In this document: piece by piece, positions 18,570-27,923 of the stretch
How the letters are laid out: each line of letters opens with the position of its first letter
Position numbering within the stretch: the first letter of the stretch is position 1
Assembly: GCF_001679005.1 (NCBI RefSeq)
Contig: NZ_LXTW01000012.1
Span: forward strand, 79,114-143,113
DNA: 64,000 nucleotides
Reading direction: 5' to 3'
Source: Moraxella nonliquefaciens
Lineage (GTDB): Bacteria > Pseudomonadota > Gammaproteobacteria > Pseudomonadales > Moraxellaceae
The notes under the pieces: generated by a model
The model's database searches: none
Seen by the model: only the letters and a program-made list of their open reading frames with translations
Told to the model about the DNA's origin: nothing
Translations under genes and position numbers: made by a program

Positions 18570-19322
18570 ATGTCAAAGACCCCATTGCCCCCCATTGTTA
18601 ATCTGCCCCGACACATCGCCATCATCATGGATGGTAATAACCGTTATGGCAAGGCTCACGCTTTGCAGGCAGGGGCAGGGCATATCAAGGGTAAAGATGC
18701 ACTTGACCCCATTGTAGAGCATTGTTTGGCACGGGGCATTAAAGTTTTGACGGTGTTTGCTTTTTCATCTGAAAACTGGGCAAGACCACAGCCAGAGGTG
18801 GATTTACTCATGCAATTGCTTGAAAACACCATCCATGAGCAACTGCCACGCATGAACAAATACCAAATTCGCCTAAGATTTATCGGCAACAGATCAATAT
18901 TAAATCCCAACTTACAAGCTCTGATGGCAGATGCTGAAACCCAAACCGCCCATTTTGACAAAATGACACTTGTCATCGCCATCAGCTACGGCGGACAATG
19001 GGACATCGCCTTGGCGTGTCAAAAACTTGCCATACAAGTACAAAATGGAAATCTTGCCCCAAATGACATCAATGCAGACCTTATCGGACAGCATGTCGCA
19101 CTCTCTGATGTACCATGCGTGGACATGCTCATTCGTACGGGGGGCGAATGGCGTATTTCTAACTTTTTGTTGTGGCAATTGGCTTATGCTGAGCTATTTT
19201 TTACCAGCACGTTATGGCCTGATTTTGGGACAGATGAGCTAGATAGGATGATACAAGACTTTGGCAATCGTGAAAGACGTTTTGGTAAAACCAGTGAGCA
19301 AGTTCAGAATAATGACAATTAA
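18570..19322 (+). CDS. uppS: Undecaprenyl diphosphate synthase (250 aa)
   Basis: Cis-prenyltransferase that makes the C55 lipid carrier for cell-wall synthesis. The catalytic region HIAIIMDGNNRYGK contains the essential Asp. VLTVFAFSSENWARP and the C-terminal IRTGGEWRISNFLLWQLAYAE are family signatures. In most relatives cdsA follows directly. Here about 1 kb of accessory DNA separates them. Confidence 0.95.
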   Translation: MSKTPLPPIVNLPRHIAIIMDGNNRYGKAHALQAGAGHIKGKDALDPIVEHCLARGIKVLTVFAFSSENWARPQPEVDLLMQLLENTIHEQLPRMNKYQIRLRFIGNRSILNPNLQALMADAETQTAHFDKMTLVIAISYGGQWDIALACQKLAIQVQNGNLAPNDINADLIGQHVALSDVPCVDMLIRTGGEWRISNFLLWQLAYAELFFTSTLWPDFGTDELDRMIQDFGNRERRFGKTSEQVQNNDN

Positions 19323-19326
19323 ATAG

Positions 19327-19446
19327 ACTTCCTGCAAAACCCTAAATTAAAGAAAATCGTTCGTGGTGAGCTTGTCAAACCATAACGGTTTTCCGCCACC
19401 CGCAGGCATAGCTCAGGGCGAACGGAAAACTAGTTTTGCAGGAAGT
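19327..19446. mobile_element. MITE-like element with 14-bp terminal inverted repeats
   Basis: A 120-bp element just after uppS. Its ends are perfect 14-bp inverted repeats (ACTTCCTGCAAAAC at 19327-19340, complement at 19433-19446). Its interior is itself nearly self-complementary (CGTTCGTGGTGAGC against GCTCAGGGCGAACG). No coding capacity. Such short, foldable elements are usually dispersed in many copies in a genome. Only one copy is in this window. Confidence 0.6.
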
Positions 19447-19473
19447 TTAATAAAAATCAAGAATAAAATAGCA

Positions 19474-19767
19474 ATGAAAAACCTATTTAAATACGACTTT
19501 TTGGATAAAAATAAAGGCATTTAATCGGCATTTTTTAGCATGTCATTTTGTGTATTTATTGCCATTCCAAAATATAATACATTGTTTATTATTGTCTTGG
19601 GTGTGATTTGGGCGGTTTTGTTATTTGGTATTTATGCCTTTCTTGATAAATGGTTTTTAAAACAAAATTTTAATCAAAATCAATTAAGTATTTTTAATAA
19701 AATAGGTTGGACTATTTATATTATCAGCTTGATAGTGGCGGGTTATTTGGTAATTTGGCAAGATTGA
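19474..19767 (+). pseudogene. Small membrane protein gene with in-frame stop
   Basis: The frame opens at ATG 19474 (MKNLFKYDFLDKNKGI), meets TAA at 19522-19524 and stays open to 19767. The whole would be a 97-aa protein with two or three membrane spans (FCVFIAIPKYN..., FIIVLGVIWAVLLFGIYAFL, WTIYIISLIVAGYLVIW). Either a nonsense mutation has split it, or translation starts afresh at ATG 19540 (75 aa), which has no clear ribosome-binding site. Its second half resembles that of the next gene (asparagine/glutamine-rich loop, then W-hydrophobic span). I do not recognise the family. Confidence 0.45.
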
Positions 19768-19787
19768 TAAATTATTCATTGAGCGTA

Positions 19788-19804
19788 GGTGCGTATTATG
19801 CACC
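19788..19804. repeat. Small GGTGC palindrome, copy 1
   Basis: GGTGCGTATTATGCACC is a near-perfect palindrome. Related copies lie at 20193-20209 and 20233-20249, all within the uppS-cdsA insert. Confidence 0.5.
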
Positions 19805-19840
19805 ATTGAGTGAAGTGATAAAGCTTAAAAGGAAATTTTT

Positions 19841-20179
19841 ATGAATAAATTGCAAAAAACTTACCGTTATTTATTTAAATTACCCATTAGTGTGCCATTA
19901 ATTATTCTGTTTTTTATGTTAATGGTAATTGATAAACAAGTACTGGTAATGCTATTAAGAAAAGAAGGGGCGATTTGGATTTCTGTGGCGTTATTGATTG
20001 TTTTGGCTTGTGAATTTATTTTTAAAAAAGTGGTAAAATTTTATTGTACCAATGGACAATTTTCAAACGAGCAATTAGAAAATGCCAACCAAAAGGCGAA
20101 ATGGGCGGTGTATTTTTCTATTGTGGCATTGGTGTTTTCGTTATTTTATATGCGTTATTTGATAAAAATGGTAGTTTGA
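19841..20179 (+). CDS. Hypothetical membrane protein (112 aa)
   Basis: Three predicted membrane spans (about residues 16-32, 44-60 and 88-106) with a basic N terminus. The ribosome-binding site AAAAGGA precedes the ATG. The segment FSNEQLENANQKAKWAVYF resembles FNQNQLSIFNKIGWTIYI in the preceding small gene, so the two may be paralogues. I do not recognise the family. It lies in the insert between uppS and cdsA, flanked by palindromic repeats. Confidence 0.5.
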   Translation: MNKLQKTYRYLFKLPISVPLIILFFMLMVIDKQVLVMLLRKEGAIWISVALLIVLACEFIFKKVVKFYCTNGQFSNEQLENANQKAKWAVYFSIVALVFSLFYMRYLIKMVV

Positions 20180-20190
20180 GTTTTAAGTAT

Positions 20191-20251
20191 AAGGTGCATA
20201 TCACGCACCATTTAAAGCACAATGCCAATGGCGGTGTGTAATACGCACCTT
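20191..20251. repeat. Paired GGTGC palindromes, copies 2 and 3
   Basis: GGTGCATATCACGCACC (20193-20209) and GGTGTGTAATACGCACC (20233-20249) face each other, so the 61-bp stretch can fold as a whole. It ends 47 bp before cdsA and may be a small dispersed repeat or act as an RNA structure. Confidence 0.5.
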
Positions 20252-20298
20252 ACGAGTGTTATATTACTTTTGAGATTATTAAAACTGGAAAACCTTAA

Positions 20299-21129
20299 AT
20301 GTGGCAACGAATAAAAACAGCAATCGTACTTGTGATTATCGTGGGTGTGGCGATGTTTACCAGTCGCCAACCCTTTTTGTTTTTGCCACTTTTGACCATA
20401 GGCACACTCATTGCCTCCCATGAGTGGACAAAACTCATGCCCAAACTCAAACAGCCTGTCTTATTTATCATGTTATCCCTAGCGATAACGATGATAAGTG
20501 TCTTTATTTGGCAGACATGGGCGGTGTGGTGGTTACTCTCCTTTGGGATATGGCTGATGGCGACCAAATGGGTGCGTGTGTATCCTGCCCAGGAAAAATG
20601 GTACGGTAAACGTCTGTTTTTGATGGGTATCATCATTTTGACCGCCAGTATTACCGCCATATACAGCTTATGGCAAGTATCGCCTTGGTGGCTTATGTAT
20701 GTATTTTTGCTTGTGTGGTGTGCCGACAGTGGGGCGTATTTTATCGGACGCAAATTTGGCAAACGTAAACTTGCACCCAACGTCTCACCCAATAAATCCA
20801 TAGAGGGTTTCATCGGTGGCATCATTACCGCAAGTTTTGTGGCGATGGGTGTGGGCTTTGGATTAGAGCTTGGTACGGTGGCACTCATTGCCTTTTTGGG
20901 CTTGTCGGGGCTTACGGTGTTGGCAAGTGTGCTGGGCGACTTATTTGAATCGATGTTAAAGAGACGAGCGGGGATTAAGGACTCTGGCAGCATTTTGCCT
21001 GGGCATGGTGGGGTGCTTGACCGTATTGACAGTCTGCTGTCTGCCACACCTGTGTTTGCACTTGGGGTGTTGGTGCTTGTGTATTTGGGCGTATTGCCTG
21101 CACTTGGTGATTTAAAGGGGCTTTTGTGA
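20299..21129 (+). CDS. cdsA: Phosphatidate cytidylyltransferase (276 aa)
   Basis: Inner-membrane enzyme making CDP-diacylglycerol for all phospholipids. Several membrane spans fill the N-terminal half. The family motifs are CADSGAYFIGRKFGKRKLAP, SPNKSIEGFIGG and the C-terminal signature KRRAGIKDSGSILPGHGG followed by VLDRIDSL. It overlaps dxr (TGATG). Confidence 0.94.
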   Translation: MWQRIKTAIVLVIIVGVAMFTSRQPFLFLPLLTIGTLIASHEWTKLMPKLKQPVLFIMLSLAITMISVFIWQTWAVWWLLSFGIWLMATKWVRVYPAQEKWYGKRLFLMGIIILTASITAIYSLWQVSPWWLMYVFLLVWCADSGAYFIGRKFGKRKLAPNVSPNKSIEGFIGGIITASFVAMGVGFGLELGTVALIAFLGLSGLTVLASVLGDLFESMLKRRAGIKDSGSILPGHGGVLDRIDSLLSATPVFALGVLVLVYLGVLPALGDLKGLL

Positions 21130-22331
21130 TGACAGCATTGACGGTACTTGGAGCGACAGGTTCCATAGGTGATAGCACGCTTGACATCGTTCGTCATGTA
21201 GGATTGCCTGTGTATGCTTTATCGGGCTTTGGTCGTTTGGATAAATTATTTAAACTGTGCGTAGAATTTCGCCCAAGTCGTGTGGGTGTGCCATCTGATA
21301 AGGTGGATGAATTTGCTGGGCGATTAAAATCGGCAAATTTGGCGATTGACGTGGTGGGCGGTCAAAATGGTTTGATGGATTTGGCAGGCGATAAAGGGGC
21401 GGATAAAGTTGTGGCGGGCATTGTTGGTTCAGCAGGGCTTCGCTCTACTTTATCGGCAGTTTGGGCAGGGCAAACCGTGCTACTTGCCAATAAAGAAAGC
21501 CTTGTCATGGCAGGTGAACTCATCATGAGTACCGCACGCAGGCATGGAGCAACCCTTTTGCCCATTGACAGTGAGCATAATGCCATTTTTCAATGTTTGC
21601 CAAGGGCGGTTCAAGACGATAATACCGCCATTCATCGCAGTGAATTTGGCATAAAAAAATTGTGGCTGACCGCAAGTGGTGGTGGATTTTTACACAAGTC
21701 TTATGATGAGATGAAAAATGCCACAGTAGCCCAAGCCGTATCTCACCCCAACTGGAACATGGGCAGTAAAATCACGGTGGATTCTAATACCATGATGAAT
21801 AAGGGTTTGGAGCTGATTGAGGCTTGTCATTTGTTTAACCTATCTGACGCTCAAATTGACATTGCCATTCACCCCCAAAGCATCATTCACTCTATGGTGG
21901 AATATGTGGACGGCTCTATTTTGGCGCAACTTAGTTCACCTGACATGAGAGTACCCATTGCCCATGCTTTGGGATACCCTAATCGCATGGATGGCGGTGT
22001 GAAATCATTGAGCTTATTTGAAATGTCCGCCTTAGAATTTATCCGCCCCGATAAGAATAAATTTAAATCCCTAGACCTTGCCCGTCATGCCATACGGACA
22101 GGTACTGGGGCATGTGTTGCCTTAAATGCGTCCAATGAAGTGGCGGTATCGGCATTTTTGGATGGTCGCATTCGCCTAACTGACGTCGCTGACACGGTGG
22201 AGCGTGTGTTAGATGATGATGAGTTGGGGGCAGACTTTGGAAAAAGTTTTGATGAGCCAGAGGGGATTTTGGCATTGGATAGGCGAGTGCGAGATAGGAC
22301 GGACGTTTATTTAAGGGATTTAAATGATTGA
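21129..22331 (+). CDS. dxr: 1-deoxy-D-xylulose 5-phosphate reductoisomerase (400 aa)
   Basis: First committed step of the MEP isoprenoid pathway, NADPH-dependent. The nucleotide-binding start LTVLGATGSIGDSTLD is clear. Catalytic motifs are LLANKESLVMAG, LLPIDSEHNAIFQ, LTASGGGF and SKITVDSNTMMNKGLE. The ATG at 21129 overlaps the cdsA stop; a GTG at 21126 is also in frame. Isoprenoid precursors made here feed uppS in the same cluster. Confidence 0.96.
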   Translation: MTALTVLGATGSIGDSTLDIVRHVGLPVYALSGFGRLDKLFKLCVEFRPSRVGVPSDKVDEFAGRLKSANLAIDVVGGQNGLMDLAGDKGADKVVAGIVGSAGLRSTLSAVWAGQTVLLANKESLVMAGELIMSTARRHGATLLPIDSEHNAIFQCLPRAVQDDNTAIHRSEFGIKKLWLTASGGGFLHKSYDEMKNATVAQAVSHPNWNMGSKITVDSNTMMNKGLELIEACHLFNLSDAQIDIAIHPQSIIHSMVEYVDGSILAQLSSPDMRVPIAHALGYPNRMDGGVKSLSLFEMSALEFIRPDKNKFKSLDLARHAIRTGTGACVALNASNEVAVSAFLDGRIRLTDVADTVERVLDDDELGADFGKSFDEPEGILALDRRVRDRTDVYLRDLND

Positions 22332-22396
22332 TTTAAAATTTTTTAAAGATATTTTTTAAGCAAGTATTTTTTAAGCATGAAGAGAATCCAAAAAGC

Positions 22397-23749
22397 ATGA
22401 CCGCTTTATATTTATTTTTATCCGCCTTACTCATCCTAACGCCCCTTGTCGCCCTACATGAGTGGGGTCATTATGTCGTGGCACGGCTGTGTGGTGTTAA
22501 GGTGCTGACTTATTCTATCGGCTTTGGTACACGGCTGTTTGGCTGGACAAACCCTAAGACAGGCATAGATTACCGCATTTGTGCCATACCACTTGGCGGA
22601 TATGTCAAAATGTTAGATGAGCGAGAGGGGGAGGTTGCCGAGAGTGAGCGACATTTGGCATTTAACAATCAGCATCCTTTAAAAAAAATTGCCATCGTGG
22701 CAGCGGGTCCTTTGATGAATTTTATCATCGCCGTGGGGCTGTTTTTTGTGCTGTTTTTGCAGCCAAGCGAGCAGTTATCTACCAAAATCGGACGGATTGT
22801 CAATGACAGCCCCGCTCACACCAGTGGACTGATGGTAGGTGAGGTGATACATGCCATTGATGGTAAAAACACACCCACATGGGAGAGTGTGAATTTTGCC
22901 TTAGCTGACCGCATGGGTGAGCGTGGCAGAGTTGTTGTGGCGACCGATAAGGGCGAGACGGCGGTGGCTATTGATGGTTTTATGCAGGGGGCAGATGGGG
23001 GCAAAGACCCGCTGAGTGCATTTGGTGTTCTGCCTTGGCGACCCATCATACCGCCTGTGATAGGCTCACTCACATCTGATGGGGCAGGGGCATTAATGGG
23101 GTTAAAAACAGGCGATAGGATTACCCATATTGATGGTCAAAAGATAACAAATTGGCTCATTGCTACCGAAATTATCCAAAATAACCCTGAAAAATTGTTG
23201 GTGTTTGGCATCATCAGAGATGGGCAAAGCGTGAATATTAAAGTCATGCCACGTGCCGTCAAAGTAGACAATCGCACGGTGGGACAAATTGGGGCAAGGG
23301 TGCAAGAATTTGATCTGACTGTTCCTGATGATTATAAAATGATGGTCAGTCATACGCCCACAGAAGCTCTAAAACAATCTTTCATCAAAACTTATGATTT
23401 GTCTGTAATGACGCTCAAATCTATGGGTAAGATGCTAACAGGGCTGATCGGACTTGATAATTTGTCTGGCCCGATTAGTATCGCTCAGGTCTCTAAGGAC
23501 AGCATACAGATGGGCTGGCAACAAGTGTTGTCTACCGCAGGGCTGATTAGCCTATCACTTGCTGTGCTAAATCTTTTGCCAATACCTGTATTAGATGGTG
23601 GGCATTTGGTATTTTATACGTATGAATTGATTTGGGGTAGACCCATGAGCGAACGATTACAAATGGCAGGATTACAAGTGGGTATGTTGGTGCTGTTTGG
23701 CATGATGGTGCTTGCCATTGGTAATGACATATTGCGAGTGTTTGGTTAG
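22397..23749 (+). CDS. rseP: RIP zinc metalloprotease RseP (450 aa)
   Basis: Inner-membrane site-2 protease that cleaves anti-sigma factors and remnant signal peptides. The zinc motif HEWGH is at about residues 21-25 within the first span. GGYVKMLDE and two PDZ domains follow (about residues 120-300, RIVNDSPAHTSGLMVGEVI and LTSDGAGALMGLKTGDRI). The LDG motif NLLPIPVLDGGHLVFY is near residue 395. It keeps the usual dxr-rseP-bamA order. Confidence 0.95.
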   Translation: MTALYLFLSALLILTPLVALHEWGHYVVARLCGVKVLTYSIGFGTRLFGWTNPKTGIDYRICAIPLGGYVKMLDEREGEVAESERHLAFNNQHPLKKIAIVAAGPLMNFIIAVGLFFVLFLQPSEQLSTKIGRIVNDSPAHTSGLMVGEVIHAIDGKNTPTWESVNFALADRMGERGRVVVATDKGETAVAIDGFMQGADGGKDPLSAFGVLPWRPIIPPVIGSLTSDGAGALMGLKTGDRITHIDGQKITNWLIATEIIQNNPEKLLVFGIIRDGQSVNIKVMPRAVKVDNRTVGQIGARVQEFDLTVPDDYKMMVSHTPTEALKQSFIKTYDLSVMTLKSMGKMLTGLIGLDNLSGPISIAQVSKDSIQMGWQQVLSTAGLISLSLAVLNLLPIPVLDGGHLVFYTYELIWGRPMSERLQMAGLQVGMLVLFGMMVLAIGNDILRVFG

Positions 23750-23994
23750 GGCGGTTCATCTGTCCATTGGGTAGACGGTAGAAATACTGATACACGCTAA
23801 ACGTGATTTTTGGCAATCATTGAGTAATGTTTTAAGAAAATTTTTAAAAATTTGATAATTTTACTTGCCAAAATTGATTTTTTGGCTTAACTTACACCAT
23901 ATTTATTTTTTTGATTAATTTAACATTTGCCACATTCAATCATTATCAATATACACTTGTAACTGTTGATTTTAGTATTGTTGCTGATGAGTAA

Positions 23995-26409
23995 ATGACT
24001 TTGAGTGAACCTGTTATGCGTACTTCTTTTTTGACAAAAACCTTAACCACGTCTGTGATGATGACCATGACCGCCACAGCTTATGCCAATGATACTGTCA
24101 GTGCTATTGAATTTCATGGACTTAATCGGGTAACCCCCCAAAGTTTGCAAGTGGTATTGCCTTTGGGTGTGGGGCAGACACTAACAGCAGATGCTTTGGC
24201 AGACAGTATTCGTGCTTTATACGCAACCGAGCAGTTCTCTCACGTGCAGGCAAATGTTGATGGTGGGCATGTGGTGTTTTACGTGGCAGAGCGTCCGATC
24301 ATCGCAGAGCTAAATTTTGATGGCAATAAACTCATTGCCAAGGATGGTTTAAAACAAGGTTTGGAGGGTGCAGGACTGGCGGTTGGCAATGTGCTAAAAC
24401 AGGCGACCGTACAGACCTTAGAAAGTGAGCTTGAAAATCAGTACATCTCACAGGGTTATTATAATGCTGATATTACAGTCAAGCAAACCAAACTAGATGG
24501 CAATCGTGTTAAACTTGACATTCACTTTGTTGAGGGTAAGCCTGCTCGTGTGGTAGATATTAGCATCATTGGCAACACACATTTTAGTGATGATGAGCTA
24601 AAAGATGAATTTGTGGTCAAAGATAAAAAATGGAATCCGCTGTCTAAGGCTGACCGTTATAGCCAAGAAAAACTTAACACCAGTTTGGAGAATATCAAAG
24701 CCAAATATCTAAATGACGGCTTTGTGCGTATGAGCGTGGATAATGCAACCTTAAACGTTGATGATGCGAAGAAAAAGGTCTTTATTGAGGCAACCATCAA
24801 TGAAGGTCAGCGATATAAATTCGGTGAGGTTCAGTTTTTGGGTAGTACCACATATCGCAGTGATGAGCTAAATGAGCTGGTTACATTCAAGCAAGGCAAC
24901 ACCTATTCACAAGAACAGCTTGACCAAACCACCGCCACCATTGCCAATAAGTTCGGAGATGATGGTTATTATTATGCCCAAATCCGTCCTGTGCCAAGGA
25001 TTGATGATGAAACTTTGACGGTGAATGTGGATTATTATATTGATCCTGTACGCCCTGTTTATGTTCGTCGCATTCATTTTACAGGCAACCTAAAAACCAA
25101 AGATGAGGTGTTGCGTCGTGAAATGCGTCAGCTAGAAGGAGCGTTGGCATCCAACCAAAAAATTCAGCTGTCTCGTGTTAGACTCATGAGAACAGGATTT
25201 TTTAAAGATGTCAAAGTAGATGTTAAACCTGTACCAAACAGTCCCGATCAGGTGGATATTAACTACATGGTTGAAGAACAGCCATCAGGTTCATCAACCA
25301 TCGCCGCAGGTTATTCTCAAAGTGGTGGCATGACCTTTCAAGTGGATTTGTCCCAATCCAATTTTATGGGAACAGGTAACCGAGCCAATATGTCATTTAG
25401 TCGTTCAGAGACTCGTGATAATTATAGTTTGGGCATGACTGACCCCTATTTCACCGTTAATGGTGTCTCTCAAAGTATGAGTGCCTATTATCGCAAAACC
25501 AAATATGACAACAAAAATATCTCCAACTATGTACTTGACTCCTACGGCGGCAGCTTGATTTATGGTTATCCCATTGATGAAAATCAACGCATCAGTGGTG
25601 GTTTTACCATTGACAAAACCAAAGTACGTGGTGGCAGTCATATGGGCATCGCCAACGTCAAACAACTTTTAGAAGATGGCGGTAAGGCAGACATTGATAA
25701 AGATGGCGTGAGTTTTACCAACGATTATACCATTTATGGTGGGGTGCTAGGATGGAGCTATTCTAGCCTTGATAGACCTGTATTTCCAACCAAAGGGATG
25801 AGCCATAATGTTGATGTCAATTTGAGCTTTGGCGATAAAACGTTTCAAAAGTTAAACTACCGCCTAAATGCCTACTATCCGCTATGGAGAGGCACGGTGC
25901 TCCGTGGTCATGCTCACCTAGGTTATGGCAATAACTTGCCATTTTATGAAAATTTCTATGCTGGTGGTTATGGTTCGGTGCGTGGCTTTGAAGCATCATC
26001 ACTTGGCCCCTTGTCTCGCTCTTATGCTTTGGCAAAGGACGCTCGTAATTATCGTGGCGAGGAGGTGGGTGGTAATGCTTTGGCAACTTTTGGGGCAGAG
26101 CTGATCTTACCTGTGCCATTTAAAGGCGACTGGGCAAATCAGGTGCGTCCTGTGCTTTTCTTTGATGCAGGTCAAGCATTTAGCACCACAAATCTTGACA
26201 GCGAAAAAATCAAATTGACACAGATTGGGGTTGTCAATGATGAGCTAACATACATCAAGCAGGATAAAGAGTTGCGTTATAGTGTGGGTGCTGGTGTTAC
26301 ATGGTATACCCCAATTGGTCCTATCTCTATTAGCTATGCTAAACCCTTAAATGACAAACAAGGCGACCGAGTAGAAAATGTCCAATTCCAAATTGGCAGC
26401 GTATTTTAA
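23995..26409 (+). CDS. bamA: Outer membrane protein assembly factor BamA (804 aa)
   Basis: Central pore of the Bam complex. A signal peptide (from Met 8, MRTSFLTKTLTTSVMM...AYA) is followed by five POTRA domains (about residues 32-430) and a 16-strand barrel. Barrel signatures include PVFPTKGMSHNVD and YENFYAGGYGSVRGFEASSLG (loop 6 VRGF motif). The last residue is Phe (QFQIGSVF). The start is ATG 23995, or ATG 24016, which puts the signal peptide right at the N terminus. Only 2 bp separate it from lpxD; the skp/ompH gene found here in many relatives is absent. Confidence 0.96.
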   Translation: MTLSEPVMRTSFLTKTLTTSVMMTMTATAYANDTVSAIEFHGLNRVTPQSLQVVLPLGVGQTLTADALADSIRALYATEQFSHVQANVDGGHVVFYVAERPIIAELNFDGNKLIAKDGLKQGLEGAGLAVGNVLKQATVQTLESELENQYISQGYYNADITVKQTKLDGNRVKLDIHFVEGKPARVVDISIIGNTHFSDDELKDEFVVKDKKWNPLSKADRYSQEKLNTSLENIKAKYLNDGFVRMSVDNATLNVDDAKKKVFIEATINEGQRYKFGEVQFLGSTTYRSDELNELVTFKQGNTYSQEQLDQTTATIANKFGDDGYYYAQIRPVPRIDDETLTVNVDYYIDPVRPVYVRRIHFTGNLKTKDEVLRREMRQLEGALASNQKIQLSRVRLMRTGFFKDVKVDVKPVPNSPDQVDINYMVEEQPSGSSTIAAGYSQSGGMTFQVDLSQSNFMGTGNRANMSFSRSETRDNYSLGMTDPYFTVNGVSQSMSAYYRKTKYDNKNISNYVLDSYGGSLIYGYPIDENQRISGGFTIDKTKVRGGSHMGIANVKQLLEDGGKADIDKDGVSFTNDYTIYGGVLGWSYSSLDRPVFPTKGMSHNVDVNLSFGDKTFQKLNYRLNAYYPLWRGTVLRGHAHLGYGNNLPFYENFYAGGYGSVRGFEASSLGPLSRSYALAKDARNYRGEEVGGNALATFGAELILPVPFKGDWANQVRPVLFFDAGQAFSTTNLDSEKIKLTQIGVVNDELTYIKQDKELRYSVGAGVTWYTPIGPISISYAKPLNDKQGDRVENVQFQIGSVF

Positions 26410-26411
26410 TC

Positions 26412-27371
26412 ATGATCGGTTTGGATAAACTGATTTGTGCCATTGAACATTGTCAAAAAGTGCTAAATAAAGATGCACTGATGAATGTTCATGTGTCGGT
26501 CAATCGTGTCTCAGATTTGGCGAATGCTGATGGCAAGAGTTTGGCATTTTTGGCAAAGGCAAGTTATTTGCCCGATTTGCTAAGAAGTCAGGCGGGTGTG
26601 ATATTGGTGTCGGAGCGATTTTTGGACAGACTGCCAGCCTTGCCTAATACAACCGTTATCCTTGTCAAAGATGCGTATTTGGCATATGCTTCTGTGAGTG
26701 GGCTATTTGACCATCAAGCAGATGAGGGCATTCATTCAACCGCCATCATCTCACCCACTGCCATCATTGGCAAAAATGTCAGAATTGGGGCATATGCAGT
26801 CATTGGTGATTTTGTGCAGATTGGGGATGATTGTCAGATTGACTCACATGTTGTCATTGCACATCATTGTGTGATTGGCGATGAAGTGCAAATTCATGTT
26901 CATGCCAGCATTGGTGCAGAGGGTTTTGGTTTTGCTCCAAAAGTGGAGACAGATGGGTTATCTTGGCAAAAAATTCACCAACTGGGGCGTGTCGTCATTG
27001 GAAATCGTGTGCGTATCGGTGCTAATACTTGTATTGATAGGGGGGCGGTGGGCGATACTGTAATCGGTGATGATGTCATTATTGATAATTTGGTGCAAAT
27101 CGCCCATAATGTGCATGTTGGGGATGGCACTGCCATCGCTGCCATGACAGGCGTGGCAGGCAGTACTCATATCGGCACAAACTGTATTATTGGGGGGGGT
27201 GTGGGTATTGCAGGGCATTTGATGATTGCAGATGGTACGACCTTGACAGGCAGAACCTTTGTCGCCCAAAGTATAGATAAGGCAGATTCGTATTCATCGG
27301 GCACGACCGCCATGCCCACCCAAGACTGGCGTCGAGCAGCCATCAAATTTCGCCAAAGCGGACAAAAGTGA
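26412..27371 (+). CDS. lpxD: UDP-3-O-acylglucosamine N-acyltransferase (319 aa)
   Basis: Third step of lipid A synthesis, adding the N-linked hydroxyacyl chain. A short uridine-binding N-terminal domain is followed by hexapeptide repeats forming a left-handed beta helix (HSTAIISPTAIIGKNVRIG onward). The catalytic His lies in VQIAHNVHVGDG, and the signature GAEGFGFAP is present. It is slightly shorter than the E. coli protein. Neighbouring fabZ and lpxA confirm it. Confidence 0.93.
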   Translation: MIGLDKLICAIEHCQKVLNKDALMNVHVSVNRVSDLANADGKSLAFLAKASYLPDLLRSQAGVILVSERFLDRLPALPNTTVILVKDAYLAYASVSGLFDHQADEGIHSTAIISPTAIIGKNVRIGAYAVIGDFVQIGDDCQIDSHVVIAHHCVIGDEVQIHVHASIGAEGFGFAPKVETDGLSWQKIHQLGRVVIGNRVRIGANTCIDRGAVGDTVIGDDVIIDNLVQIAHNVHVGDGTAIAAMTGVAGSTHIGTNCIIGGGVGIAGHLMIADGTTLTGRTFVAQSIDKADSYSSGTTAMPTQDWRRAAIKFRQSGQK

Positions 27372-27392
27372 TTGTATAAAACGGACAAACTT

Positions 27393-27911
27393 ATGACAAA
27401 CTCTCTTCTAGACTTAACACTGATGACCGATGGCGACCACGAACGCTTAACGGCTCAAAATCTAACCTTGCCATTTGGTTATGACATTATTAAACGGTAT
27501 TTGCCTCACCGTTATCCTTTTATGCTCATTGACCGTGTGACGGCGATATCAGCAGACAACTGGATTACAGGTTATAAAAATATCACAATTAATGAAGAGT
27601 TGTTCAATGGGCATTTTCCTGACAATCCTGTCATGCCGGGGGTTTTGATGGTAGAAGCCATGGCACAGCTGTCAGGCATTTTGGGTTTTGTCAGTGCAGG
27701 ACAATCGTCCGAAGATGGCTATCTGTATTTGTTTGCAGGCGTGGATAAGGTGCGTTTTAAAAAACTTGTCAGCACAGGCGATACGCTTGTAATTCGCTCA
27801 AAACTCATCACCGCCAAACGTGAAATTTATAAATTTGAGTGCAATGCCCACGTGGATGCTAAGCTGGCGTGCAGTGCCCAGATTATGATTGCCCGTCAAA
27901 AGCTAAGATGA
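27393..27911 (+). CDS. fabZ: 3-hydroxyacyl-ACP dehydratase FabZ (172 aa)
   Basis: Hot-dog-fold dehydratase of fatty acid synthesis. The PHRYPFMLIDRV motif and the catalytic His/Glu stretch NGHFPDNPVMPGVLMVEAMA are intact. ATG 27393 is preferred over a TTG at 27372, which abuts the lpxD stop. Location between lpxD and lpxA is standard and balances fatty acid and lipid A synthesis. Confidence 0.95.
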   Translation: MTNSLLDLTLMTDGDHERLTAQNLTLPFGYDIIKRYLPHRYPFMLIDRVTAISADNWITGYKNITINEELFNGHFPDNPVMPGVLMVEAMAQLSGILGFVSAGQSSEDGYLYLFAGVDKVRFKKLVSTGDTLVIRSKLITAKREIYKFECNAHVDAKLACSAQIMIARQKLR

Positions 27912-27923
27912 CGGGGCAGTATC

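Noticed and set aside
20295..21197. 300-codon open frame on the minus strand opposite cdsA
   Set aside because: It is antisense to a clear cdsA with its family signature. Its translation is rich in Pro/Ser/His/Lys without any domain, as expected of a shadow frame.
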